A stretch of 64,000 nucleotides of DNA, taken from assembly GCA_964531385.1 (NCBI GenBank), contig CAZHGC010000013.1:1-64000 (forward strand), in the 5' to 3' direction. Numbering within the stretch: the first letter of the stretch is position 1; each line of letters opens with the position of its first letter. A program made the translations under genes and the position numbers. The notes below the pieces were generated by a model, which saw only the letters and a program-made list of their open reading frames with translations, did not search any database and was not told where the DNA came from. Shown here piece by piece: positions 53,014-61,372 of this stretch. The stretch is from MGBC114079 sp964531385 (GTDB taxonomy: Bacteria > Bacillota > Clostridia > Lachnospirales > CAG-274).

Positions 53014-54441
53014 GTGTATAAAAATCACATTGATAAGCTTAGACAAAATTTTATCAAGGCATACAATGATGGAGATTTTCTTAAAGCTATTTTAACAGGA
53101 GAACGAATTTTAAAAATTTACGAAGACAACAATGGCACGCAAACATCTTATTTTGCTGATGATGCTTTCAATTTAGCCATTGTTTATTCAGACGAGGGTA
53201 AATTTTCAAAATCAACCCAAATTTATGAACTTGCGGCAAACGTTATTAAAAACGTTTACGGCAAAACTCTCAAATATTCCAACATTTTAAACAATTTAGC
53301 AATTGATTTAAACTTAATGGGAAAACACGAAGATTCTCTTGAATGCTTTAAAGAAGTTTACGAAGTTAGAAAAAGTGTTTTGGAAAAAGGTCATAAAGAT
53401 TTAACTGACAGCATTTTTAATTTGGGCGGAGCATATTTTGACATTGAAAATTTTGACGAAGCTTTGAAATATCACAAAGAGGCTTTAAGCCTTCGAGATA
53501 AAAACGATTTGGATTATGCCGACAATCTAAATATGATTGGCTATGATTATGAAGAAATGGGAGATTTTGAAAAAGGAGCGGAATATTTTCAAGAAGCTCT
53601 TTGTATAATAAAAAAGACAGAGGGAACTCGCTCGGAAGAATATTTCAAAAATCTCTATTATTTAGGCTTTATTTATGAAAAGGCTGAAAACTATGTTGAA
53701 GCAAAAAATTGTTATGAAAAATCAGTTGAACTTATAAAATTGCATATTGGCGAAACCCACCCATATTATGCAGAATCTTTAAACAAGCTTGCAAATATGC
53801 ATTTGAAATGCGGAAACGAAAACAAAGCTTTAACCCTAAGAATGAAAGCTTTGAACCTAATTAAAAATTTAGTTGGCGAAAATCATCTTTATTATGCTTC
53901 AAACTTAAAAAACATCGCCGATATATATTTACAAAAAGAAGACTTTGTTCGTGCCGAAAAAATGTATCTTGAAGAGCTTGAAATTAAGAAAAAAATTTTG
54001 GGCGAAGACAGCGAAGAATATTTTAACGATTTAAACTCGCTTTGCAAGCTTTACATCAAATCTCAAAATTTTGAAAAAGCATCGGATTTGATTGACAGCA
54101 TTATTAGCAACCCCAGCCCAAAAATTAACAAAAAATTATATTTTTCATTTTTGCTTGACCTTGCCTATCTTCACATTAAAACCTGCAATACCGATGACCT
54201 TCGTTCAATTTATGAAAAATTCAACGAGTTTAATCCGAGTTTAGCCTTTGAAGACTTTATTTCAAACATCAGAAGTTTTGACAGCATCGAAGAATATTTG
54301 CAAAACGAAAATGCAAAATTGAACAAATCAAACAAATTTAATGATTTTGACAATTTTGATGAATTCGATGAAACTGACGATTTTTTCAATTTTGATGAGT
54401 TTGATGAGTCTGACGAACCTGACGATTTTGATGATAATTAA
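53014..54441 (+). CDS. Tetratricopeptide-repeat protein with Asp/Phe-rich tail
   Basis: A 475-residue protein of tandem TPR-like helical hairpins from about residue 15 to 370, of the kinesin-light-chain/TPR_12 sort (for example YADNLNMIGYDYEEMGDFEK and YYAESLNKLANMHLKCGNEN). The last 40 residues are a repetitive acidic tail (FNDFDNFDEFDETDDFFNFD). It has no signal peptide, so it is probably a cytoplasmic scaffold or regulator; the partner is unknown. The start is a GTG at 53014 after GAGGCGA. It lies 25 bp after recX and 13 bp before the dehydrogenase. Confidence 0.85.
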   Translation: MYKNHIDKLRQNFIKAYNDGDFLKAILTGERILKIYEDNNGTQTSYFADDAFNLAIVYSDEGKFSKSTQIYELAANVIKNVYGKTLKYSNILNNLAIDLNLMGKHEDSLECFKEVYEVRKSVLEKGHKDLTDSIFNLGGAYFDIENFDEALKYHKEALSLRDKNDLDYADNLNMIGYDYEEMGDFEKGAEYFQEALCIIKKTEGTRSEEYFKNLYYLGFIYEKAENYVEAKNCYEKSVELIKLHIGETHPYYAESLNKLANMHLKCGNENKALTLRMKALNLIKNLVGENHLYYASNLKNIADIYLQKEDFVRAEKMYLEELEIKKKILGEDSEEYFNDLNSLCKLYIKSQNFEKASDLIDSIISNPSPKINKKLYFSFLLDLAYLHIKTCNTDDLRSIYEKFNEFNPSLAFEDFISNIRSFDSIEEYLQNENAKLNKSNKFNDFDNFDEFDETDDFFNFDEFDESDEPDDFDDN

Positions 54442-54454
54442 AAGAGGATTGAAA

Positions 54455-55528
54455 ATGAAAGTATTGATTGGCGGAAACGGAAACATTTCCAAAGCACTTC
54501 AAAGCATTGCGAAACACCACAAAATAAACAATTTAAGCTTTGAATTTACAACCTGCGATTTAAAAGACGGTCAAGATTACATTCAATATATAACGAACTA
54601 TGGCAAAAATTTTGACGTAACAGTTAATTTAACCGATATGCCAACATCAAAGGCATATCGTGCGTGTGAAAAAATCGGTTTGGATTACATCGATGCCGGA
54701 GTTGAAAGCGATGACGAAATAAGTGTTGAGAGACAATTTCGAGATATGCTTAATTTTAAACACCCAAATTCAAAATTTATGTTTGGTTTTGGAATGAATC
54801 CCGGAATTATCGAATATATCTATGAATCCGGAAAGCCTTCTTCAAAGCATTATGCAATTGAATTTGAAACAGATTTTGCAAAATGTGAAAAAAACATTTT
54901 CGGAACTTGGTCGGTTTATGCCTATTATCAGGAAGCCGTTGAAGATTTGCCTTTTGTAATCAGCAAAAAAGGCGGTTTTAAAGAAATTGAAAAAGACACA
55001 ATTATAAACATTGAAACAATTGACGGAAAGCTTGATTATAAAGTTATTCCCCACGAAGAAATGATTTATGTTGTTGAAAACAACGAAAACTGCCTTGGTG
55101 GGTGCTTTCTTTACAGAGCACCCGAAGGGATTCACAAAGAATTTATAAACGCAAAAAATTTTGCGGAATATAAAAACATTCAAGTTGAGCACAATGTTTG
55201 CGGATTTGACAAGGTTGGAATTTTATATTATGACGTTGACGGCAAAAATCCGTATTATGTTTTTAACGAAGCCGACAACAAAAAAATTTATAAAAAATAT
55301 GGTGTTAACGGAACTTGCTGGCAAACAGCCGTTGGCGTTTTTGTTGCCCTAAACATTGTTAAAAGCTTGAAAAACGGCGAAACCGTTACTTTCACAGACG
55401 TTTCGAAAAGATTTAAAAAAGAAATTAAAGAAATTTTTGATGATGTTGGCTTTAAAATTTCAAAACAAGAAAATTTTATGCAACGAACAGAGTTTGAAGA
55501 AAAAATTTTAAAAAGATGTTTCGTTTAA
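54455..55528 (+). CDS. Saccharopine-dehydrogenase-like NAD(P) enzyme (possible homospermidine or carboxynorspermidine type)
   Basis: A 357-residue protein with an N-terminal Rossmann motif KVLIGGNGNISKALQSIAKH. VNLTDMPTSKAYRACEKIGL and FGFGMNPGIIEYI are in positions typical of saccharopine dehydrogenase relatives, including homospermidine synthase (compare its NPGM motif). Substrates could be a polyamine aldehyde or lysine derivative; I cannot decide. ATG 54455 follows AAAGAGG. It is the third gene of the recX operon, which does not suggest a role. Confidence 0.7.
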   Translation: MKVLIGGNGNISKALQSIAKHHKINNLSFEFTTCDLKDGQDYIQYITNYGKNFDVTVNLTDMPTSKAYRACEKIGLDYIDAGVESDDEISVERQFRDMLNFKHPNSKFMFGFGMNPGIIEYIYESGKPSSKHYAIEFETDFAKCEKNIFGTWSVYAYYQEAVEDLPFVISKKGGFKEIEKDTIINIETIDGKLDYKVIPHEEMIYVVENNENCLGGCFLYRAPEGIHKEFINAKNFAEYKNIQVEHNVCGFDKVGILYYDVDGKNPYYVFNEADNKKIYKKYGVNGTCWQTAVGVFVALNIVKSLKNGETVTFTDVSKRFKKEIKEIFDDVGFKISKQENFMQRTEFEEKILKRCFV

Positions 55529-55565
55529 AAATCAACGTAAATTAAAAAAAATTATAACGATTTTT

Positions 55566-55601
55566 CGTCAACTTATTTGCAACAAGCAAACTAAGTTGAC
55601 G
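55566..55601. terminator. Long hairpin between convergent genes
   Basis: CGTCAACTTA and TAAGTTGACG form the outer stem, TTTGC and GCAAA the inner stem, with a 5-base loop (55566-55601). No clear T-run follows on either strand, so terminator function is uncertain; it may be a structured or protein-binding element. Confidence 0.5.
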
Positions 55602-55628
55602 GTTGATTATTAACTTATTTTTCCAACT

Positions 55629-56207
55629 TCAGTTTGAATTTATTAAATTTGCAAAATTCTCAATTTCCGAAAGAAGTTCATTTTTTTTATCATCGCTGAA
55701 ATAATCAAATTTCGAAAGCGGATTTTTATCTGTATCTATATATTTTAATGCTCCGCAAAAATTTGCTTCAATTTGTCTGAAAATTAATTTTGAAACTTTT
55801 TCGATAGGTGCAAAATCTTTTGTTGCTCCTCCTCCGGTTAAAATTAAAAAGCCTTTTTTTTGCTTTAAACAGACATTTTCATCGTTTCGTATTTTTTTTG
55901 AAACAAAAAAATACTGGAAGCGAGAGGCAAAATTTAACAAACTTCCGCTCAACATTGAATAATGCAAAGGTGACGCAAAAACAACATTGTCCGCAAGGGC
56001 AATTTCATTGAGAATTTGCGTTATTGAATCGTTAATTGAGCATTTATTTTGATAATGGCAAAACCGACAATCTGTGCAAGGCGAAAAATTTTCAAACGCT
56101 GTGTTAAAAATTTTTAAGTTGCCTTTTATTTTTTGTGCCATCATTTCGATTATTTTTGCCGTATCGCCGTTTTTTCTTGGTGAGCCGTTTAAAATTATTG
56201 TGGTCAT
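55629..56207 (-). CDS. Flavodoxin-like NAD(P)H-dependent FMN reductase with Cys cluster (iron-sulfur flavoprotein type)
   Basis: A 192-residue protein with an FMN-binding start (TIILNGSPRKNGDTAKIIE) and the pattern C44-x2-C47-x2-C50-x5-C56 (CTDCRFCHYQNKC), typical of iron-sulfur flavoproteins and NADPH-dependent FMN reductases. A second conserved block is VVFASPLHYSMLSGSLLNFA. It probably shuttles electrons in anaerobic redox metabolism. AGGAGA precedes the ATG. About 24 codons at its 5' end plus the upstream region are repeated behind the gene start. Confidence 0.85.
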   Translation of the reverse strand: MTTIILNGSPRKNGDTAKIIEMMAQKIKGNLKIFNTAFENFSPCTDCRFCHYQNKCSINDSITQILNEIALADNVVFASPLHYSMLSGSLLNFASRFQYFFVSKKIRNDENVCLKQKKGFLILTGGGATKDFAPIEKVSKLIFRQIEANFCGALKYIDTDKNPLSKFDYFSDDKKNELLSEIENFANLINSN

Positions 56208-56605
56208 TTTTTTCTCCTAAAAACCTCGTTTTTTTTGCTTTAGAACAGGTTTATTGATTTTTTTGGTGCTCTTTTGTTTCGTTCTGCTGTTTTCGGCAAA
56301 ACGAATTTTTATTTTTGGTTCATTTTATTTTTTTGTGCCATCATTTCAATTATTTTTGCCGTATCGCCGTTTTTTCTTGGTGAGCCGTTTAAAATATTAT
56401 TGTGGTCATTTTTTTCTCCTAAAAACCTCGTTTTTTTTGCTTTAGAACAGGTTTATTGATTTTTTTGGTGCTCTTTTGTTTCGTTCTGCTGTTTTCGGCA
56501 AAACGAATTTTTATTTTTGGTTCATTTTATTTTTTTGTGCCATCATTTCGATTATTTTTGCCGTATCGCCGTTTTTTGCGTTAGAACGGGTTTATTGATT
56601 TTTTA
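56125..56605. repeat. Tandem 200-bp repeats carrying the 5' end of the flavoprotein gene
   Basis: The phrase GTGCCATCATTTC recurs at 56135, 56335 and 56537, giving unit lengths of 200 and 202 bp. Copy 1 is the genuine gene start (ATG at 56207). Copy 2 repeats the first 24 codons, ribosome site and upstream DNA, but a 2-bp insertion turns its frame into MTTIIF-stop. Copy 3 lacks an internal segment, joined at a repeated CGTTTTTT, and then fades near 56605. No transposase or terminal repeats are present. Confidence 0.9.
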
Positions 56606-56609
56606 TAAA

Positions 56610-56647
56610 AAATTTCCTCGGCAAACTAAATTGAACCGAGGAAATTT
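56610..56647 (-). terminator. Terminator after yjdF
   Basis: A perfect 12-bp stem AAATTTCCTCGG (56610-56621) pairs with 56636-56647 around a 14-base loop, with TTTTAT following on the minus strand. Confidence 0.75.
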
Positions 56648-56666
56648 CGAGGCATTTTTTAATTTA

Positions 56667-57089
56667 TTATCTGCCTCGATGTTTTTCTTTTTTCTTCTTT
56701 TGCTTAATTTCAAACAAGCGTGCTTTTTGCTCTTCTTTTCTTTCTTTTTTCAGCTGTTTATTCTTTTTTGCAAACTCCTCGTGTTGAAGTTTCAGAGCAT
56801 TTTGTGCCTTTGTTCCAACAGTTATGTTGTTAATTTGGTGGCTTATTTCTCTTTGTATTCTTTTTGGATTTTTATTTTTTATTTTTTTTGAAACTTCAAA
56901 AAAAACAGGCACGCTGAAATTCAGCGAATAATATTTGCCCAAAACAAATTCATATATTTCACAATCTCTTGGCTCTGCCCCAAAAGTTACTTTGCAAACG
57001 GAAAATTTTCCGCCAAACTCACTTTCAAAAATTCCAACCCAAAAAGGTTCTTGAAAAAATACTTTTAAAGAAGCTGACGCTTTGTTCAT
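56667..57089 (-). CDS. yjdF: YjdF family protein (DUF2992)
   Basis: A 140-residue protein of the YjdF/DUF2992 family, with the N-terminal block SLKVFFQEPFWVGIFESEFG and GKFSVCKVTFGAEPRDCEIY, then a highly charged Lys/Glu C-terminal half (KKNKQLKKERKEEQ). The biochemical role is unsettled. Its genes are commonly controlled by the yjdF riboswitch, and a suitable structured leader lies directly upstream. I chose MNKASASL at 57089, behind AAGGAGGAA. The basic tail suggests nucleic-acid contact. Confidence 0.88.
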   Translation of the reverse strand: MNKASASLKVFFQEPFWVGIFESEFGGKFSVCKVTFGAEPRDCEIYEFVLGKYYSLNFSVPVFFEVSKKIKNKNPKRIQREISHQINNITVGTKAQNALKLQHEEFAKKNKQLKKERKEEQKARLFEIKQKKKKEKHRGR

Positions 57090-57091
57090 AA

Positions 57092-57246
57092 AAATTCCTC
57101 CTTGAAACTTTTTTGGCAAAGAACGGACGACCTTTGGGGGTTTGCCCCATTTTTTTATAAAGGAGGAAGGTTACTTATAGCTTATCGCTACGTTCGGACT
57201 ACCAACCGAACCGGTGCCAAAGGCACTTTGTGTTTTTATCTTTGCA
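57092..57246 (-). ncRNA. Candidate yjdF riboswitch leader with an anti-Shine-Dalgarno
   Basis: In mRNA order: hairpin GTGCC/GGCAC (57226-57214), hairpin GTTCGG/CCGAAC (57211-57192), hairpin TAGC/GCTA (57190-57178), then a pyrimidine stretch at 57168-57160 that is the exact 9-base complement of the ribosome site at 57103-57095, and a G4/C4 hairpin (57149-57135). This layout permits ligand-dependent masking of the ribosome site. Assignment to the yjdF class rests mainly on the downstream gene; I could not align it. Confidence 0.6.
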
Positions 57247-57299
57247 AATATAATTTTGTTTTTAATTTGCAAGAAAAATTTTGCAAATTCCTTGCATTA

Positions 57300-58256
57300 T
57301 TATTTATAAATTTTTGAAACAGGCAAGCCCTCGTGAATTCTATAGATTGCATCGGCGAAAAGCCTTGCACAGCTAACCTGTTTAATTTTTGAAATTTTCT
57401 TTTCATCGGGAAGTTCAACCGTATCCAAAACAAGAAGTTCTTTTATTGCACATTTTTCAATTCTATCGAGAGCCTCACCCGACAAAACAGGGTGTGTGCA
57501 ACAAGCATAAACTTCAACAGCTCCTCGCTCTTTGAGAGCATTTGCCGCATTTGTAATTGTTCCCGCCGTATCAATCATATCATCGACAAGAATGACTTTT
57601 TTTCCTTCAATGTTTCCAATTATGTTCATAATTTCCGAAACGTTTGCTTTCGGACGTCTTTTATCGATTATTGCAAGCGGAACTTCAAGCCTTTGTGCAA
57701 AAGTTCTTGTTCTTGCAACACTTCCCAAATCGGGAGAGACAGCAACAACATTTTCAAAATTTCCAAATTTTCTTTCGTAGTAGTCTGCCAAAATTGGCAT
57801 ACCGTATAAATGGTCGACAGGTATATTGAAAAAGCCTTGAATTTGGGCACAATGCAAATCCATTGACAAAACTCTGTCGGCTCCTGCCGTTGTTATGAGG
57901 TCGGCAACAAGCTTTGCACTGATTGGGTCTCTCGGCCTTGCTTTTCTGTCTTGTCTTGCATAGCCATAGTATGGAACAACTGCGTTTATTCTTCCCGCAG
58001 AGGCTCTCTTAACCGCATCAATCATTATTAGAAGCTCCATAAGATTGTCATTAACAGGTGATGAAGTTGGCTGAATGATATAAACGTCTGCCTCTCTTAC
58101 AGGCTCATTTAATCTAACACTTATTTCGCCATCGCTAAATTTTGAAACTTCCGAATCGCTTACGTGAATTCCAAGCTCATCGGCTATTTTTTCCGCAAGT
58201 TTTGGGTTTCCGTTGCAACTGAAAATTTTAATATTTCCATTGCCTAAAATGCTCAT
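57300..58256 (-). CDS. prs: Ribose-phosphate pyrophosphokinase
   Basis: A 318-residue enzyme making PRPP from ribose-5-phosphate and ATP for purine, pyrimidine, histidine and NAD synthesis. KIFSCNGNPKLAEKIADELG begins the first domain, RASAGRINAVVPYYGYARQD holds the catalytic histidine region, and VILVDDMIDTAGTITNAANA is the PRPP-binding loop. The length is standard. CGGAGG precedes the ATG. It lies 39 bp after glmU, an order conserved with Bacillus (gcaD-prs). Confidence 0.97.
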   Translation of the reverse strand: MSILGNGNIKIFSCNGNPKLAEKIADELGIHVSDSEVSKFSDGEISVRLNEPVREADVYIIQPTSSPVNDNLMELLIMIDAVKRASAGRINAVVPYYGYARQDRKARPRDPISAKLVADLITTAGADRVLSMDLHCAQIQGFFNIPVDHLYGMPILADYYERKFGNFENVVAVSPDLGSVARTRTFAQRLEVPLAIIDKRRPKANVSEIMNIIGNIEGKKVILVDDMIDTAGTITNAANALKERGAVEVYACCTHPVLSGEALDRIEKCAIKELLVLDTVELPDEKKISKIKQVSCARLFADAIYRIHEGLPVSKIYK

Positions 58257-58295
58257 AGAAAGAACCTCCGTTTTTCTTTTGTCAAAATTATAAAA

Positions 58296-59669
58296 TTATT
58301 TTTGTTCTTGTTCTTTTTTTTCTCTCCAGCCCGGCTTATTAACCTGTTTTGCACGAGCGATTGACAAAGAGCCTTCAGGAACATCGAATGTAATTGTTGA
58401 ACCGGCTGCCGTAAAGGCATCGTCTTTAATTACAACAGGGGCAACAAGGTTTGTGTTGCAACCTATGAACGCTCTGTCTCCGATAGTTGTTCTGAATTTA
58501 TTTTTGCCGTCATAATTAACCGTAACAGTTCCGCAACCGAAGTTTACATTCTTTCCAACATCTGCATCTCCAACGTATGTTAAATGTGAAACTTTTGTTC
58601 CGTCATCGATTGTTGAATTTTTTATTTCAACAAAATCGCCAATTTTAACGTGTTCGCCAATTTTTGAATTTGGACGAAGATATGCAAAAGGTCCAACTGT
58701 TGTATAGTTGTCAACTTCAGCACTTAACAAAACAGATGCTTGAATTGTTACGCAATCTTTAATAATTGAGTTTGTAATTCTTGAATTTGGGCCGATAACA
58801 CAATCTGTTCCAATTTCTGTTTTTCCCTCAATTACAGTTCCCGGAAGAATAACCGTATCCGGTTTTATAACAACATCTTTTCCGATGTATGTGTTGTCCG
58901 GATCTTCAATTGTAACGCCGTTAATCATATGTTGTTCGTTAATTCTTCTTTTCATAACTTTTGTTGCTTCAGCAAGCTGAAGTTTTGAGTTAATTCCCAA
59001 AAATTCATCGTTATCAGGAGCAATCATAACGCCAACGTTAAGCCCTTTATTTTTCATAATTTCGAGGGTATCGGTTAAATAATATTCATTTTGTGCATTA
59101 TCGTTTTTAAGCTCTTTGAAAGCTTCAACAAGGTCTGCCGATTTGAAAACATAAACACCTGTGTTAATTTCTTTAACAGCCTTTTCTTCATCGGTTGCAT
59201 CTTTATGCTCAACAATTTTATCAAACGAATTATTTTTTCTTATAATTCTTCCATAACCTGTTGGGTCATTTAAAACAACGGAAATAACCGTTGCCGAATT
59301 TTGATTTTTTCTGTGAACCTCGAAAAGTTCTTTAATTGTTTCAGATTTGATTAACGGAATATCTCCGCAAAGAACGAGAACATCTCCTTCGTTTCCGATG
59401 AATTTTTCTGCCTGCATAACTGCGTGACCTGTTCCAAGCTGTTCTTTTTGAATTGCAAATTCGGAAACACTGTCGCCAATCATTGCTTTAACCATTGCAC
59501 TTTGATGACCTATAACAGCACAAATTGATGTTGCTCCTGCATCTTTTGCCGCTTCAATAACGTAATCAATCATCATTTTATCGAGAACCTTATGTAAAAC
59601 TTTCGGAACTTTTGATTTCATTCTTGTTCCTTGACCTGCAGCCAAAACAACAACTTTAGTATCGTTCAT
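58296..59669 (-). CDS. glmU: Bifunctional UDP-N-acetylglucosamine pyrophosphorylase / glucosamine-1-phosphate acetyltransferase
   Basis: A 457-residue enzyme that makes UDP-GlcNAc for peptidoglycan and other wall polymers. The N-terminal uridyltransferase begins VVVLAAGQGTRMKSKVPKVL. The C-terminal left-handed beta-helix includes GDFVEIKNSTIDDGTKVSHL and FIGCNTNLVAPVVI for acetyl transfer. I chose MNDTKV at 59669, behind GAGGTG. It is followed by prs and preceded 69 bp upstream by the fumarase beta gene. Confidence 0.97.
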   Translation of the reverse strand: MNDTKVVVLAAGQGTRMKSKVPKVLHKVLDKMMIDYVIEAAKDAGATSICAVIGHQSAMVKAMIGDSVSEFAIQKEQLGTGHAVMQAEKFIGNEGDVLVLCGDIPLIKSETIKELFEVHRKNQNSATVISVVLNDPTGYGRIIRKNNSFDKIVEHKDATDEEKAVKEINTGVYVFKSADLVEAFKELKNDNAQNEYYLTDTLEIMKNKGLNVGVMIAPDNDEFLGINSKLQLAEATKVMKRRINEQHMINGVTIEDPDNTYIGKDVVIKPDTVILPGTVIEGKTEIGTDCVIGPNSRITNSIIKDCVTIQASVLLSAEVDNYTTVGPFAYLRPNSKIGEHVKIGDFVEIKNSTIDDGTKVSHLTYVGDADVGKNVNFGCGTVTVNYDGKNKFRTTIGDRAFIGCNTNLVAPVVIKDDAFTAAGSTITFDVPEGSLSIARAKQVNKPGWREKKEQEQK

Positions 59670-59738
59670 AAAAAAACACCTCATTACTTGTAATATTTAT
59701 TTTTTAATTCGGCAAAATTTACGCCAAATGTTGAAAAA

Positions 59739-60311
59739 TCAGTCTCTTGCAAATTTTTTAATTTCTGTTTCATAGAGATTATTTCCAAAACTATCAATTA
59801 TAACAATTCCGGGAAAGTTGCAAACTTCAAGCTTATGGATTGCCTCTGCTCCCAAATCGTCATATGCAATTACTTCACATTTTGTTATATGGCTTGAAAG
59901 CAAAGCACCCGCACCGCCAACAGCACCGATGTAAACAGCTTTGAATTTTTTCATTGCATCAACAACTTCTTTACTTCTTGCACCTTTGCCAATCATTGCT
60001 GTTAGCCCAAGCTCAATTGTTTTTGGAGAATAGGAATCCATTCTGTAGCTTGTTGTTGGCCCAACCGAACCTATTGGCTCGCCCGGCTTTGCGGGGGCAG
60101 GGCCGGCAAAATAAATTGTTTGATTTTTTATATCGAAAGGAAGTTTTCCGCTTGTTTCATAATCTTCAAGCATTCGTTTATGGGCGGCATCTCTTGCTGT
60201 GTAAATTGTTCCCGAAATTTCGACAATATCGCCCGCTTTAAGTTCTTCCGCCATTTCTCTTGTAATTGGCGTTGAAATTTTTATAACTTTTTTGCCCTCG
60301 GCTTTTTCCAT
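59739..60311 (-). CDS. Fe-S fumarate hydratase, beta (C-terminal) subunit
   Basis: A 190-residue protein of the class I fumarase / L-tartrate dehydratase beta family. Family blocks are RDAAHKRMLEDYETSGKLPF, AGPAPAKPGEPIGSVGPTTS and MIGKGARSKEVVDAMKKF, with GGAGALLSSHITKCEVIAYD near the end. It forms half of the 4Fe-4S fumarase that interconverts fumarate and malate. I chose MEKAEGKK at 60311. Its alpha subunit is the partial gene at the window end, but two glycosyltransferase genes lie between them, whereas the pair is normally adjacent. Confidence 0.9.
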   Translation of the reverse strand: MEKAEGKKVIKISTPITREMAEELKAGDIVEISGTIYTARDAAHKRMLEDYETSGKLPFDIKNQTIYFAGPAPAKPGEPIGSVGPTTSYRMDSYSPKTIELGLTAMIGKGARSKEVVDAMKKFKAVYIGAVGGAGALLSSHITKCEVIAYDDLGAEAIHKLEVCNFPGIVIIDSFGNNLYETEIKKFARD

Positions 60312-60385
60312 TTTCCCGCAACTCCTTTTTTTAAAATTTCTTTGGCAATGCCTCTTTTTTGATGTTACTCTTGCCAAATTTATTT

Positions 60386-61339
60386 TTAATTATCATTTTT
60401 TCTTTTTTGGCTTGAAAGCATATTCAAATCAATTATAAAATTCTGTTTATCTTTTTTAACGATAACTTCAAGGATTAAACCAATTGCCCAACAAATTACA
60501 CCGATTGAGGCAAACCCAACCGAAACGATGAGCGTTGGAAACCTTTCAACAACACCTGTTCTGAAGAAATCGGTTAAAACAACCGTAAAAAATCCGGCGG
60601 AAACAAGGAGAAGAACAAGCCCTATAATTCCAAAGAAGAAAAACGGTTTGTAATCTCTCAACATTCTGAAAATTGTTTTTAGAACTTTTATTCCGTCTGA
60701 AAAAGTGTTAAGTTTTGAAACACTTCCCTCGGGTCTGTCACGATATTGAACCGGTATTTCACGAAGATTAAATCTTTTGTCAAGTGCATTAATTGTCATT
60801 TCTGTTTCAATTTCAAATCCACTTGAAATAATTGGCATCATTTTTACAAATTCATAGCTGAAAGCTCTGTAACCGGTCATAATATCTTTAACATCACTTT
60901 TGAAAAGCTTATTTATAAGCCCTCTTACAAGAACATTTCCGAAATTATGGAAAGGTCTTTTATTTTCTGTGAAATATGTTGATGAAAGCCTGTCGCCAAT
61001 TACCATATCAACGTCTTCTTCAAGAACAAGGCGAACCATTTCCGGTGCATATTCTGCCGGATATGTATCATCTCCGTCAATCATAATATAACAATCCGCA
61101 TCGATTTGGCGGAACATACTTCTTACAACATTTCCTTTTCCTTGACGATATTCTTTTTTAACAATAACGCCATTATAGGAACTTGCAATTTCCGATGTTT
61201 TATCTGTTGAGTTGTTGTCATAAACGTAAATAACCGCATTTGGAAGAACTTTTTGAAAGTCTTCAATAACTTTTCCGATTGTTTTTTCCTCGTTATAGCA
61301 AGGCACCAAAACGGCAACTTTTTTTTCTTTGGTGTTCAT
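60386..61339 (-). CDS. Family 2 glycosyltransferase (dolichol-phosphate-mannose-synthase-like) with C-terminal membrane helices
   Basis: A 317-residue enzyme with the GT2 start VAVLVPCYNEEKTIGKVIED, the DxD-type IMIDGDDTYPAEYAPEM, and VKDIMTGYRAFSYEFVKMMP as in polyprenyl-phosphate glycosyltransferases. Two C-terminal membrane helices (about 232-260 and 270-295) anchor it. It probably loads a sugar onto undecaprenyl phosphate for export. The 711-residue membrane protein just upstream is the likely acceptor-side partner. The ATG lies about 75 bp upstream of fumarase beta on the same strand. Confidence 0.87.
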   Translation of the reverse strand: MNTKEKKVAVLVPCYNEEKTIGKVIEDFQKVLPNAVIYVYDNNSTDKTSEIASSYNGVIVKKEYRQGKGNVVRSMFRQIDADCYIMIDGDDTYPAEYAPEMVRLVLEEDVDMVIGDRLSSTYFTENKRPFHNFGNVLVRGLINKLFKSDVKDIMTGYRAFSYEFVKMMPIISSGFEIETEMTINALDKRFNLREIPVQYRDRPEGSVSKLNTFSDGIKVLKTIFRMLRDYKPFFFFGIIGLVLLLVSAGFFTVVLTDFFRTGVVERFPTLIVSVGFASIGVICWAIGLILEVIVKKDKQNFIIDLNMLSSQKRKNDN

Positions 61340-61372
61340 TTTTTCATTTTCCTCCTAAAATAAAATCCCTTT

